From the NCBI RefSeq assembly GCF_010093595.1, contig NW_022985458.1:299139-363138 (forward strand): a stretch of DNA of 64,000 nt, read 5' to 3'. Under the pieces are notes generated by a model. The model did no database searches. It was given only the letters and a program-made list of their open reading frames with translations, and was not told the DNA's origin. Origin of the DNA: Mytilinidion resinicola. Its lineage: Eukaryota; Ascomycota; Dothideomycetes; Mytilinidiales; Mytilinidiaceae. The translations under genes and the position numbers were made by a program. Position 1 is the stretch's first letter. Each line of letters begins with the position of its first letter. Shown piece after piece: positions 1 through 11,316 of this stretch.

Positions 1-108
1 CTTAGCCGAGAGGAGCTTCTACGTCAGCTTACGGCGTATGATGAAAATATTGAGGCGGAAATTGATCGAGATATTGAGCAGGCGCAGGCGGTGATGCGAG
101 GGGGCTAG
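1..108 (+). CDS. C-terminal fragment of MULE-type transposase
   Basis: Thirty-five codons are open from the window edge to a TAG stop. The peptide contains ELLRQLTAY and ends in a Glu/Ala-rich tail. The same tail (LTAY...INQAAIEAGAMEKG) closes the reading frame of the element at 17027-18341, so the two belong to one family. No internal stop is present, so the truncated gene may continue intact to the left. The catalytic domain is outside the window and its state cannot be judged. Confidence 0.6.
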   Translation, partial: LSREELLRQLTAYDENIEAEIDRDIEQAQAVMRGG

Positions 109-195
109 GTTTGATGCAAAGGAGCCGTAATAAGGTGAGGTTTTGACAGGTTTGGCATGCTTGTAGGCACGTAGGCACTTCTAGAATAGAAATTC

Positions 196-405
196 TATTC
201 TATACTTATACTTATACTATGTGAGCTTGTACGTGAGCTCGTACGTGAGCTCGTACGTAAGGCTATACAAATCGGCATGGCTATACAGCCTCTCCGTTCT
301 ACGGCGCATTCTTTCCAATCCATGCAGCCGTATATACAGCTGTACGTGAGCTCGTACGTAAGCTTGTATATAAGGCTATACATAAGGCTATACAAGTTGG
401 CATAA
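196..405. repeat. Subterminal minisatellite of the MULE element
   Basis: The unit gtgagctcgtac (some copies gtgagcttgtac) repeats several times, interspersed with aaggctatacaagt-type units. A comparable array (units of tatatagcctta) lies at the same place in the copy at 18000-18110. Subterminal repeat arrays are common in this type of element. Confidence 0.7.
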
Positions 406-1399
406 TGTGATTGCTTGTGTTGTACATAGCCGCATTTGGAGAGAGCATTCGGAATTAGTAAGCGAGTTAAGCGAGCGAATCGGAGGCTACGGAACAGTGT
501 TCCGAGCCAATTAGAAGGTGGTGAAGCGCTAAGAGGGGGGGGTGTACGTGTAGCGATTAGGGGGTGTACGTGTAGTGAAAAAGGGGTGTACGAGTAGCGC
601 TCCCCTACCTATATTAATAACAACAACTTTAACCCTAAAACTAAACTAAATATAATAACCTAAAGCCTACTGGAAACGCCTACTAAAGTATCTAAAGCAC
701 TCTTTATAAAGCGCGATAACTATAGGCCAGCCTATAGAATAAGCTACTTTAACCCGTAGATATAGATAGACTATACTATATATTCTAGGAATTTATTAGA
801 CGCGTAATAATTAACCTTATAGGCGTATCGGCTAAACTCTAATAAACGCTATAGGTATAATTAATAAAGAAGATAGAGAAAATAGAGAAAAAAGTACGCG
901 CGCTGTTAATATAAGGCAAGATATACGCTGCAGCAGCGGCAGGAATAATACTAGCTACTATACTAAATAGATAGATAGAGCAGTAAAATAGAGGAATTAG
1001 GCAGTAAAATAGAAAGGCTGCAGGAAATAGAATACTAATAGTATAGACTATAGAGGTCTATAAAATCACTATCTATATTAATAATAATAATAAATAAGCC
1101 GCTACTAAAGATAATATAAATACAACTATTGCTAGCAAGCTTTAGGCAGGCGGCCCCCTAGATATAACCTAGATATATAGTATAAAGAAGCTCTAGAGTA
1201 GGAATATAATAATATATATAGCTAATAAAGCTATAAAGAAACGCCTATTAAAGAAAAAGGAGTAAGTACAGGTGCTAGCTAAGTTAGCGCGCGTATAACT
1301 CCCCGCTGTGCTAATAGAGGTGCACGGAGTGCCTAAGGACACAGCCCTAGACAGCCTAGGGCTAAAAAAGGCTATTATTATAGCTAATATATCTATTAA

Positions 1400-1800
1400 C
1401 CCGGGCCTTATTATAGAAAGAATTATATAGAAGAATAAAAAAGGTATTTAAGCAGTATAGGATAATCCTAACTACTGCGCCAGCTTAGCTATTATTAGCG
1501 GGCGTATAAAAAAAATAGCAAATACTATAATAGTAAGAGAGCTTATTATAGACAGCCGGCTGCTAATAGTATTAAGGTATAAGGCAAGCTTTATTACTAT
1601 ATAGTGCCTAAGATGCCAGGGCTATAGCTATATAGCTAGGTACTATAAAAAGAATATCTAATACGCGAACTGTATAGGAGAATATAATACTAGAAAATGC
1701 GATAATCTAGGCGTTAAGAAGTGCGCCAACTATAAGAGAAACCACCCGGTGTATAGCATAGAATATAACGTCTAGAAGGGGGCCTAACTATAGGCCTTAG
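1400..1800 (+). pseudogene. LINE ORF1 relic with zinc knuckles
   Basis: The frame shows Cys-x2-Cys-Gln-Gly-Tyr-x-Tyr-Ile-Ala-Arg-Tyr-Tyr followed by KKCANY...NHPVYS-like residues. In Tad1-type ORF1 proteins this region carries CCHC knuckles that bind the element RNA. The expected His and Cys ligands appear as Tyr (CAT to TAT, TGC to TAC), which is the change RIP makes. In-frame TAG stops occur throughout. The limits given cover only the recognisable part; ORF1 probably starts several hundred bases upstream. Confidence 0.6.
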
Positions 1801-2479
1801 TAAAGTAATAGGCTACACCGGCTTAATATAATACTAATAGAAATATAAGCCTGCACGGATACTAAGCGCTGCTGGGAGTATATATAACCTAAATAATACC
1901 TTAGTTCTAATCTAAAAAGAGGAAGGTAAAGGGCCCTATACTATATAGCAGTACTAAACTAGAGCTAACCCTAGAGGTGGCTAGAAGGGGCCCTAGCAGG
2001 CCGCTAAAAAATATCGGCTAAACTAATAATAACCTAAGATAGCAGAAGCTGTTTAATATAATATAGCAGACTTTCTATTTAGCGTAATCTATCTATTTTA
2101 CAGAACAACCTACCTATTTAAGCGGTTAATCTATCTATTTTACGGAGCAGCCTACGTAGTAATTATAGCCTACTATCTAGGCCACCTAGTTAATAGTATA
2201 TAAAGGGGCTAAAGGGCTCTTACAGCTTATATAGCCTAATATTATACAGGTTCTATCCTTCTAGAAGAAGGACGTAGACTGCTAGCTATATAAGGAAACT
2301 AGCAGGGCTAGCCCTATTAAAAACACCGCTATAAACCTTAACTAATAACAGAATAACCTACTAACCTTACTATTATATAGTATAATATAAATAAAAGCCG
2401 AGAGACTTAAAGAAAGTTCCTTAAAAAGGCGGAAGCAGCTCTGCCCTAACTACTAGTACTAGCTATATAAAAACTATAG

Positions 2480-5400
2480 AAGAATATATAGTAAAAGCAG
2501 GAGTATATAATACTCTATATAAAATCCTACCACCTCTTCTATAGAGGAAGCCTAAACGCAAGAATATATATATACGTTAATAAAGCCCTAGAAATAAACT
2601 AATAGTTAGTTATATACTACTTACTAGACCTAACTATTTTATTCCTCCGGAATATAGCGGAGGAGGAAATCTATATTTATAATATCTACAACCTACGCCC
2701 TAATAGTATTATAGCAACACTATTTCTACTGCTAAATAATAATAATATAGAATATATTCTTATAGGCAATATAAACCTATACCACTTAATCTAGGGGGTA
2801 TACAGGTAATAGTAGCAAAGGAATAAGTAGAAGAGCTCCTCTATATTATAATAGAGGCAGGTATAGACCTAGCTACTAGGCAGGCAATAGAAATATAGGT
2901 AAAAGGAATATTATAGTTAATAATTAACCTTATATTTACAACTAAATAGCTAACTAACCGTACTATATTATGCGCCATCCAAAATAAGTAGAACTATAAC
3001 TTAGACTATAACCTAGTATATACAGAATTTAATATAGAGCTACTACTAGCTATAGCACAGCCTTAACGCAGGTAATAGAAAGGCTTTAACTAGAAGAAGG
3101 TATATAAACACCTAGTGCCCTAGCTAGATAAGCTAGAAATATAGGAATACTCTTTAGCCGGACCGGAACGCCTAGACAGGTTTACGGCCCTTCTCTATAA
3201 GCGCATATAAAATACAATTAAGGCTGTAGTGCTACTTACTAGGCTATTAAAGCAAGTATCCCCGGTATAGTTATAAGACTGTATAGAAAAAGTCTAGGAA
3301 ATAAAAAAGGCCTATAGAATATAGAGGTTATCTTATTCTATTAAGCACTAAATATTATATAGGGTCTGCTGTAACTATAAAAAGAGGGCAATATAAAAAG
3401 AAAGTACTAAGGTATAGCAACGCGTGGTGGAAAAAGTTATAAAGAACCCGAAGGGAGTATAGAAACTAGCAAAATAGGGCCGAACAGTAGGCAAGGAATT
3501 ATGCCCCCCTTTCTATTTCCCCCCTCTATTATACCTAGAAGACCCTACTCTGTATACTAATAATAAAATAAAAGTATATATTATAGCTAAATAGTTCTTT
3601 CTACTACTAGTAAATATAGACTTCTCTAACCTAAAGGAATTCTAGTACCCGGAGCTGTATAAATTACTATTAGCTATTACGCTGTATAATATAGTTTTAG
3701 CGCTTATAGGAATTGCCCTGGATAAGGCCCCGGGTATTATAAAGATTATAAATTAATTTATTAAAAAGTGCGAGAAATAGCTTACCTTTATACTTACTAG
3801 GTTTTTTACTAAGTGCCTTAAATAAGGCTACCACCCCCGGCTATATAAAAAATCTATTACTATAGTGCTATATAAGCCGCAGAAAGCATTATATATAATA
3901 GTAAAGGCCTATAGGCCTATTGCCCTCCTTAAGACTATAGGTAAAATACTAGAAAAAATAGTAGCTATACAACTATTTATACTTGCTAAAGTAAAAGAAA
4001 TACTCCCTCTAAGCTAAATAGGGGCACGCTCTAAGCAATTAATATAAACAGCAATTAAACTCTTTATAGAACAAATTTATATAGTTTAGGGCAGTAGTAA
4101 GAGCCTTATAGTATTACTCCTTAGCTTAGATATATTAGGGGCATTTAACCAGGTATTATATAAAAGGATAATATATAACCTATAAGTATAAAAAGTGCCG
4201 GAATAGATTATTTATTTTACTAGATTATTTCTAAAAGACCGCACTATAAGGCTTAGCTTCGGCGGCTTTATAGCAGAACCTAGAGAGGTTACTATAGGAA
4301 TACTATAGGGCTCCTCCTTTTTACTAATCCTTTTCCTCTTCTTTACTAGTATACTGCTGCCAGCACTATAGTAAGGCAGTACTATAGCCTATAGATTTAT
4401 AGATAATATAAACATTTTTATATATAGTAAGATAATAGAAATAAACTGCAGGGCCTTTAAAGGGGCATATAAACAGTGCCTAGACTAGGCTAGGAAATAT
4501 AAAGTAGTATTCGCCCTAGATAAATACCACCTAATCCACTTTATAAAAGCCTATAAATATACCTTTAACCTATTAGCTATAGTTAATATCTAGGGGTTTA
4601 TAGAGGGCCTAATTAAGGACCTCTAAGTACTAGAAGTCCAGGTAGACTCTAAGCTTAAATAGGGCCCGCACCTTAATACTATAAAAAATAAGGCTATAGC
4701 CTAGATAGGGTCTATTATAAGGCTTATAGTATTAATATAGGGCGTAAGCTTTTATAGAGTATAAGTAGTATACTTAGCGGTTATACAGCCCGCTATTATA
4801 TATAGATGTACCTTCTGGTACCCTATAGTAGGTATAAAGGAACAGCTTAGTAAAATAAAACTTAAACAACTTAAAATAGTATAAAACTACTACCTCTAGC
4901 GCATCTTAGGGGCCTATAAATTAACACCTATTAAAGTACTAGAGTATAAAATATTCTACCCCCCTTTTAGGCTAAAGTTAGAAAAACTAGCAGTAGCCTA
5001 TATAAATAGGATATATAAAGGGCCCGCCTATATATATATTAACCAGATATATAGCAATATAAAAACTACTATTAGGAACAAATATAGTAGCTAAGAAATG
5101 CCCTGGCTTAGCCCTAGCAGACGCGATATACTCCGCAGGCAAGCAGTAGTTGCTATTAGAAACGTTACGCGGTTTAAGGGCGAATTAGACAACTTATATA
5201 AATATTTAAGATGCTTAGCAATTGCTATAGCATATAAAGATAAGTAGAAGAAAAAATAGAAGGCCTTCTAAAAAAGGCTATAAAGAGGACCCTTTACGCT
5301 AGCGCTTAATACTAAGTAGCAGGAGTATAATAAATATATACACAGCAAGCTTACTAAAGTAGAAAGTATAATTATTATAAACCTGTAGATAGAATATATA

Positions 5401-5660
5401 GGGCTTAATAAGTACTTATATAGAATAAGAGTACTAAACTACCTAACGCCGGTATGCCCCTGCAGAGCAAGCTAATAAATACTATAATATATAGTTATAA
5501 ACTGCAAACAGTATAAAAAGGGCAGAAATAAACTATTTAGAAAAGCTAAAACCAGAACCTATAAAAAGCTATACAAAAACAGGGGCACTATTAAAGCCCT
5601 AGCCTAATAGTTCCTCTAGTAGAAAGAACTCCTACTATACCTTTTAATAGCCAGGGAAAT
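2480..5660 (+). pseudogene. LINE ORF2 relic (endonuclease and reverse transcriptase)
   Basis: The endonuclease block reads ILIGNINLYHLI, matching GDFNLHHPLW of AP-type LINE endonucleases. The reverse transcriptase begins at DKAPG near 3721, continues through AYRPIALLKTIGKILEKIVA and IGARSKQ, then the QGSPLSPILFLF-type block, and FIDN at about 4393 where FVDD is expected. The C-terminus has a Cys-x-Cys motif near 5455. No RNase H domain was recognised. Many TAG stops and the D-to-N change in the catalytic pair make it non-functional. Confidence 0.75.
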
Positions 5661-6327
5661 AGTGTAGGAGTAAATTCCCCTACTTAATAATAATCCACCT
5701 ATTTAGCATAGCCCTACTCTATACTGCCCTGCTGCTAGGGCAAATCCGCCTATTTTACTGCAACACTTCTATTTTAAGCGGCCTTTCCTTGCTATAGTAG
5801 TCCGCCTATACACCTATAATATACTAATACAGCCTTAACTCTACCCTTCTATTTTATATTAATCCACCTATTTAGGGCGCCTGGCCCTTAGGCCTACCCC
5901 TAAGTATAGAACAGCCCCACCTATAGCACGTATATAACAACCTACTAACTATTTACTTTAACCCCTGGCTTTACAGAAGAGTATACACGCGCACTACCTG
6001 TAGGCGTGCTCTTATACTAATTATAAACCAGCTTTTATTTCCGGAATCTAATAGAATTAACCCGAACCTAAGAGGACAACCTAACCCTGGACCCCGGATA
6101 GATTTACAACAACGCACCGTAATAGCTTATTCTATGGCCGGCTTAATAGAGCTGCTACGCGTCCCTAATAGTTGTATATTAGTATAAAGAGCGCACAGCG
6201 CTATATACCGCAGAAAGCAAGGTTTTTATCCAAACGCTGCCTAGCACGAACGGTTTCCCCTTATATACTTAGCTTAGATAGAACTGCTGTATAGACCTTT
6301 ACGGGAACTAAATTAGTATAATAGAAC

Positions 6328-6328
<1 letters not shown>

Positions 6329-6401
<73 letters not shown>

Positions 6402-6426
6402 AATAATAGTAATAGTAATAATAATA
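6329..6426. repeat. (AAT)n microsatellite at LINE 3' end
   Basis: A pure AAT/TAA run of about 70 bases is followed by interrupted units. It directly follows atagaactt, and the same junction (agaaccTAATAAT) ends the LINE at 27897; its complement begins the LINE at 18560. It is therefore the retrotransposon tail, not an independent microsatellite. Confidence 0.9.
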
Positions 6427-8270
6427 AGAGCAGCTATAAGGGCTATAGGTATATAGGGCGGCGCTACTATTCCTTTTTAACTTTATCTATAAGCTTATCT
6501 ATAAATAAGCAGCTTGTATTTACTAAATATAGCTGCTATTATACTCTAAAACTATTATTTATAGACTTCTCTAATTCTAATAGAATAGTATTAGTATTAA
6601 AAGTAGTACTAAATACTACTATAGAAGAATAGTAAATCTAGGGCATTTTCTAATATAAGGTAAATAGGTTATATACTATAGAGATTCCCCTAGGCTGCCT
6701 TTACCCTTAATTTTTTTTATATATTAGCTTTATTAAGTAGTTTTAAAAGCTAAAGCCTAAGTTTAAGTTTACTAAAAAGGAAAACGCGTTGCTTATTAAG
6801 TTAAAGGGGAACTAGAATCTACTATAGAAATAGATTAAGACTAAATTTCTAAAAAGACCTATTAGATTACTATAGGTACGCTATTTAATAAAATTAAAGG
6901 AAAGAACTGCTATATAGAAAACCCGGCGGTAATAGTAGGGCTTTAAAATATCTATATTTAAAATAGTAATACTCTTATCTAGCTTAGAAGTCTATTTTCT
7001 AGCTTAGGGTTTACTAAAGACTGCTTTTATACCTTAACTTCTAGAGCTTAAACTAACCTTTTAAATTAGCTCTATATACGCAGCTAGCGTAGTATTAATA
7101 TAGAGCGATGGAATACTATCGCCTACTATAAATAAAAAGGTTAGAACTTATAATAGGATCTAGCTAGCCCCCTTTTCTTCCCTTAATAAGCGGCTCCAGC
7201 CTATACCTTTATTTACCGCCTATTTTAACTGCGTTTAGTGTTACTAGGTCTAGCAAGCTTAAATAGCGGCTGCTTAACTAGCCTTAAGGCGTAGCAATAC
7301 CTAAAAAGCGCTAATTATTTTATTATCAAATTATAAGATAACTAAGTTAAAGGTTAAGTTTATTATAAAGCGAAAGCGCCGCCTATACAGCTTGTCTATA
7401 AGTACCTTAGTACTAAGTTCCGGCCTATATAGTAGTAGAAGCACGCGCCGCTTTCTTCCTAGATAAGCCTGTTAATAATCTAGTAAAATTTACTAATTCT
7501 TAGATATTTTACGCTAGCTAGCCCCCTTATACCTAAGATTATTTATTGCTAAGAATATATAGATTAAACCAGCGCTACTTCTACTAAGCCCTTTCTCCTA
7601 AAAATATAGGAAGCCGCTAGGGCTAGAGCAACACCTGCTTTTATATACCTAGGCTACTAATAAAGAAAAAAACCTTAAACCTACTAAACCTTTTACTAGA
7701 ATAGGGTATAACTATTAGTATTATACTAGGGAATAATAATAGTACTATACTAGAAGTAATAGGCTACCTAGATATTATAGAGTATATTATTATAAGTATA
7801 GACTTATAGGGCCACCTAAATCTATAGTATAATAAACCTGCTTAAATATAGGCTTCTGCTATATATTAAGTAAAACAACTTAACGTCTATCCCTGTATAG
7901 CGAGACGCACCTTGTAATAAGATAAATCGTAGGTACTTTAAATTTAAGCAACTCTAAATCTGCGAATATATTAAAATTTCAATAAACTTTTATTTTAGTT
8001 ACGTAATACGCCTCTCCCGAATACTCCTAACTTATTAATTCCGAAAGTTTTAATCGCGTTATCGCCGCCTATCTAAATTATAAAGAGCCTTCTTTTATAA
8101 TATAATAAAACCCCTCGACTTATAATACTATTAAGCTTTTTTCACCTTTTAAATATATAAAACAATTAGATATAGATATCCAGGTTTTATTATAAGGCTA
8201 AAAAGCTATTGCTATAATTATAGCGGCCGGGGCGTGCTATATTACAGGACGTCGCTATATAGGCTAATAC
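6427..8270. other. Unidentified RIP-degraded relic
   Basis: This is AT-rich, CpA/TpG-poor DNA. From about 6431 to 7830 the + strand holds one long frame in which almost every stop is TAG or TAA that could derive from Gln or Trp codons, suggesting a dead ORF of roughly 460 codons. I did not recognise its family and the opposite strand cannot be excluded. A motif reading ggtgcgtctcgctat on the minus strand (about 7881-7915) resembles a DNA-transposon terminus. Degradation fades near 8270. Confidence 0.4.
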
Positions 8271-8691
8271 CTCCTCCAATTAAGTGATTAAGAATTGTGG
8301 TCGGTGGAGGTGTGGTTATAATAACCTCGGTAAAATTCTAATAAAATTTGTGGCTGCTCAACGTGTGGCTACGACGTTTGTGGCTGCGTGTACCTTGCCG
8401 GAAAATTCCCGTTTCCCGACATCCTCCGATTAGATCAAAAAGTGGTCCTGTACACAGCCAACAAATACTTCTGTCGCAATGAACTTTTGGACCCACTTGC
8501 GCGGACACTAGTATGATTATGGCCTAGCTAAGTCATTCAGATCCCGCATCCCCCTGCTTGGCGGGGACACCCAACTGCGAAAATCGGCGCTTAGATTTAT
8601 TTTTGTTTAGGATTATGAAGATGACATTCCCAGACCAACTCAACCACTACATTATATACGCGTAGGAGGCGTACTTTTGAGTACTTAAGTT
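8271..8691. other. Non-RIP spacer, no gene seen
   Basis: Base composition returns to near normal (CpA and TpG present). No coding region, RNA gene or repeat was recognised. Confidence 0.5.
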
Positions 8692-9120
8692 AAGCTGGCC
8701 CAGCGCGCAGACAGACTCTCAGGGGCTCCTGAAGGCAGTCCGGGAGAGGGGAAGTACCAGAAAGCTCGTCGGCGCCTTAGAAACGAGATGGCGCGGCAGC
8801 GGAAGCTGCTCCTGGTTGAGATTGTTGACCGCTTTAGGAAGGAGCAACCGGTGATTGATAGTGAGCGGCAGCTCTTAGAGAAGGTGGTCGACAAGGACAC
8901 GCGCGGTGCACTGGAGCGATCTGACCAGATAACGCCGGAATAGCTGCTCCTGATTGATATAATCTTGACCCTGCCTAAAACGTCACCAGAAAGGGAGTTG
9001 CAACGGAGGATTGCGGCGATCTATGCTGTAACAGTGTGCTGCGGCGTAGAGGAGGGGAGGTCTCACCTCCATGTTCGGCAAATCAGATTTGTATTACCGC
9101 GTTTGAGAAGGCATATATAA
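8692..9120 (+). pseudogene. DUF3435/FluG-like protein fragment
   Basis: A frame of 143 codons from 8692 to a TAA at 9120 is interrupted once by TAG at 8941. It reads KYQKARRRLRNEMARQRKL, then EQPVIDSERQLLE, then LLLIDIILTLPKTSPERELQ and a Cys/Glu-rich end. This (R)LRNE...LR...EI...QPV.D.ERQL pattern is, from memory, typical of the C-terminal part of fungal FluG/DUF3435 proteins, a group related to tyrosine recombinases. The N-terminal catalytic part is absent and the block starts after a stop, so it is a decayed fragment. The family call is from pattern memory and needs a profile search. Confidence 0.5.
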
Positions 9121-9493
9121 AAATAAGAGCTTGTTGTTTAATAGACTGACAGTTACATAGCTCTATATGTCCAGCCTATCGGATATTAATCCCACTGCTG
9201 GCTAATGCGGTGCGCGACACGGGATTTATTAATGTAACAATACAGTTCTCCCATATACCGATACGCATATGGCTGCAAGGAGATAGAGATAGTAGAGCGG
9301 CGTTGGAGCCGATAGTAGGTGGAGGTGCGGCTAGTGGACATTCGGAGGAAATCGCTGAACACTAGACGCAACAGCATAATGAGCAGTCCAATGATTACAG
9401 CTATTGTTAACACATCAGTGGTTTTCTAAAGTCCGCACACAATTGCAAGATTATGATTCAAGGTATCTAGCTAAATCAAACCGTACCACAATC
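9121..9493. other. Spacer with no supported gene
   Basis: The region separates the DUF3435-like relic from the reductase gene. A 75-codon minus-strand frame (9186-9413) begins with a hydrophobic stretch but has no ATG start and a stop just upstream, so it is not called as a gene. It could be the remnant of an exon. Confidence 0.4.
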
Positions 9494-10645
9494 TCATTTC
9501 TTCTCCGCCGCTACAAACTTCAAATATTGCCCCACAAGCTCTTTCAACGTCTCCTTGAATGATACGAACTTCCACCCAAACTCTTTCTCCGTCTCCCGAG
9601 TATCCAACCTCCAGATCCTCGCCCTCAGGCTCCCCCCCAATTTCAATGTCCCGTTCTCCACAGCTTCTGGAAAGAACTTCCTAACATAGTTCTGCGCATC
9701 TTCCCAATCAATACCATCCGGCGCATCAGAACTCAAAATATAGTCTTTATTCCCTTGCACACTCGGCTTCAACGCATCGACATGCGCCCTAGCCGCATCA
9801 TCAACGTGCACTGTAGCCCCCACCATCTGCGGAATATTGACATCCAGGAGCGGACCAAGTGCGAGAGAGTTCCCGGCCGTCACCAACTCAGCGGCATTTG
9901 TAGCCAGTTCATCTGGCCCGAATACTACTGTTGGCAGCAAGTTGACGAACCCAAATTCTGGCTTCTCCTCCTCCATGAATTTTCTTGTGGCAATGCGGGA
10001 TAGGGTCTTGGATGCGAAGTATGCTTCCATTGACGTGCCGTAGGGACCGGCAATGTTGGAGTTGATGTCGGCTGCGGTAGATAGTGTGAGGTCTGGGGAC
10101 GCAGGCGCGGGACCAAACATCCAGGCGAAGGAGATCAGGGTTACCGCAGAGGAGGTAATGACGACACGCTTGATTGAGGGAGTGCGGTGCGCGGCGTTGA
10201 GGATGGAGAGGGTCACTTTTAAGGCTGGGTCGATAATGTCGCGGTCATAGTCGTCCGACTAAGAAGGATTAGCTTTGTGACGATCAGGCACGGAGATGGG
10301 TAATACCTCGATGGCAGGAGGGGAGGCGATATGGAGAATTCCCGTGACACCAGCGAGGTGAGGATCGAAGGAGTGGGTGTCTGAGAGATTGTGAATAACA
10401 ACCCATTGTAGGTTGTCCATGTGGGGTGCGACTCGAGCGTGAGACTGGAGTTTTGTGGCCTGTTCGGCCTTGCGGATGACCGCACGTACTGGGAACCCTG
10501 CTTCAAGAGCTAGGATCAGAGTCTTGAATCCGATATAGCCAGAAACGCCCGTAATCTATGAAGGTGTAAGTAATTGTCGTTAGTGAAAACGGCTGTGGAA
10601 CCTGTGGAGCCTGTGGTTTCTTACGAGAATGAGATCTCCTGCCAT
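9494..10645 (-). CDS. NAD(P)-dependent extended SDR, GRE2-like aldehyde/ketone reductase
   Basis: Three exons (10645-10625, 10555-10307, 10258-9494) are joined by phase-0 introns of 69 and 48 bases with GTAAGA...CATAG and GTATTA...TTAG ends, giving 344 residues, the usual length of the family. The ATG at 10645 is followed by MAGDLIL and then the Rossmann motif TGVSGYIG. SSAV near the middle and the catalytic Tyr-x3-Lys (AYFASK) are present, so the enzyme looks intact. Relatives (yeast Gre2 methylglyoxal reductase, ketoreductases, dihydroflavonol reductases) reduce carbonyls in the cytosol with NADPH; the substrate here is unknown. It is divergent from the regulator at 11317 across about 670 bases, which suggests shared control and possibly a small biosynthetic cluster. 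Confidence 0.92.
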
Positions 10646-11316
10646 TATAATTCGAGATGCTCAGAAGAGACTTGGAAATTTTCTTTGAAAGAAGTTGAGA
10701 TGAAATGGAAGGAGATGGGAGTGTTGGGATCTCGCATATGATGAAGATGAGGTGTATGATGAAGGGAACAGGAGAAAGGGGAATTGCATGCCATCTTATA
10801 CACTTGCGAAGGCATTTCAAGGCGACAAGAATCTCCGGACATGAACAAGAACGATGCAATGAAAATTCAATTGCATTAGATGTGGTGGTACTTGGCAACT
10901 GTGGCAGCGGAAAATATTGTACAGCCCGGAAAATCGACAAAACGCTAGCACGGATGACCGGAGATAAAGGCATCGACGGGACGAAGACTTGGCCCTCCTT
11001 GGTACGTCGGAGCCCCTGGTATTCTGGATGATTCAATCGGGCAACTACCAGATCTCTCGAGGCCAGAAAGCTGAGCGGCGATGGGGGTCGTCTTGAAAGA
11101 TTTGCGATCTTGTTGTAAGAAGAGAAGGCGGAGTGAGGTTGAGGTGTGGAGTTGTGTTCTGCAGCGCGCTAAACAGCCTAACCCGAAGCGGCAAGAGCCT
11201 CCTTGGCTTCCCACAAATATTCCGGATGGCATGAAAGCGCAGCAACTTAGAAGATTGATCTGCTCCGCCCTGGCCTTGCTATCAGCCATTACATCCGAAG
11301 GTCACAGCAGACGTCC
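10646..11316. promoter_or_regulatory. Divergent promoter between reductase and regulator genes
   Basis: This 671-base region separates two start codons on opposite strands. It contains CGG-ATGA-CCG at 10951-10960, an inverted CGG pair of the kind bound by Zn2Cys6 regulators. The adjacent gene encodes such a regulator, so autoregulation or co-regulation is possible, but one short site can occur by chance. No obvious TATA box was identified. Long ORFs here on both strands are overlapping shadows. Confidence 0.4.

Larger units (their letters stand above)
1..602 (+). mobile_element. Right end of a MULE DNA transposon (partial)
   Basis: The last codons of a transposase (1-108) are followed by a 3' segment whose order matches the more complete element at 17027-18341: a TAG stop, the phrase ggagccgtaataaggtgaggtttt, a minisatellite, then a terminal zone with gtgaag and repeated ggggtgtacgtgtagcg units. 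The outer end is near 602. The rest of the element lies left of the window. This copy is only lightly RIP-mutated. Assignment to Mutator-like elements rests on the long terminal inverted repeats of the sister copy and its N-terminal reading frame. Confidence 0.7.
603..6426 (+). mobile_element. Tad1-like LINE, RIP-degraded, with (AAT)n tail
   Basis: This non-LTR retrotransposon reads left to right: an ORF1 region with zinc knuckles (about 1600-1760), an AP-endonuclease motif (about 2755-2795), a reverse transcriptase (about 3720-4430), a C-terminal Cys/His motif (about 5450-5510), a 3' UTR and an (AAT)n tail at 6329-6426. Stops are almost all TAG or TAA at expected Gln or Trp positions. The 3' UTR motif gcgaacggtttcccctta recurs in the two other LINE copies (18558-18708 and around 27815), so they are one family. 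The 5' boundary is uncertain because RIP has erased it. Confidence 0.8.

Noticed and set aside
8692..9120. Captain recombinase of a Starship giant transposon
   Set aside because: Only the C-terminal FluG/DUF3435-like part is visible, with a stop; no catalytic tyrosine-recombinase region, no element boundary and no target site were seen.
9186..9413. 75-codon minus-strand frame with a hydrophobic start, possibly a small membrane protein
   Set aside because: It lacks an ATG (the apparent start is GTG) and has a stop just upstream; no family recognised.
10503..11036. 177-codon minus-strand ORF upstream of the reductase
   Set aside because: It overlaps the true first exon and intron of the reductase in another frame and lies in the divergent promoter; the peptide has no domain character.
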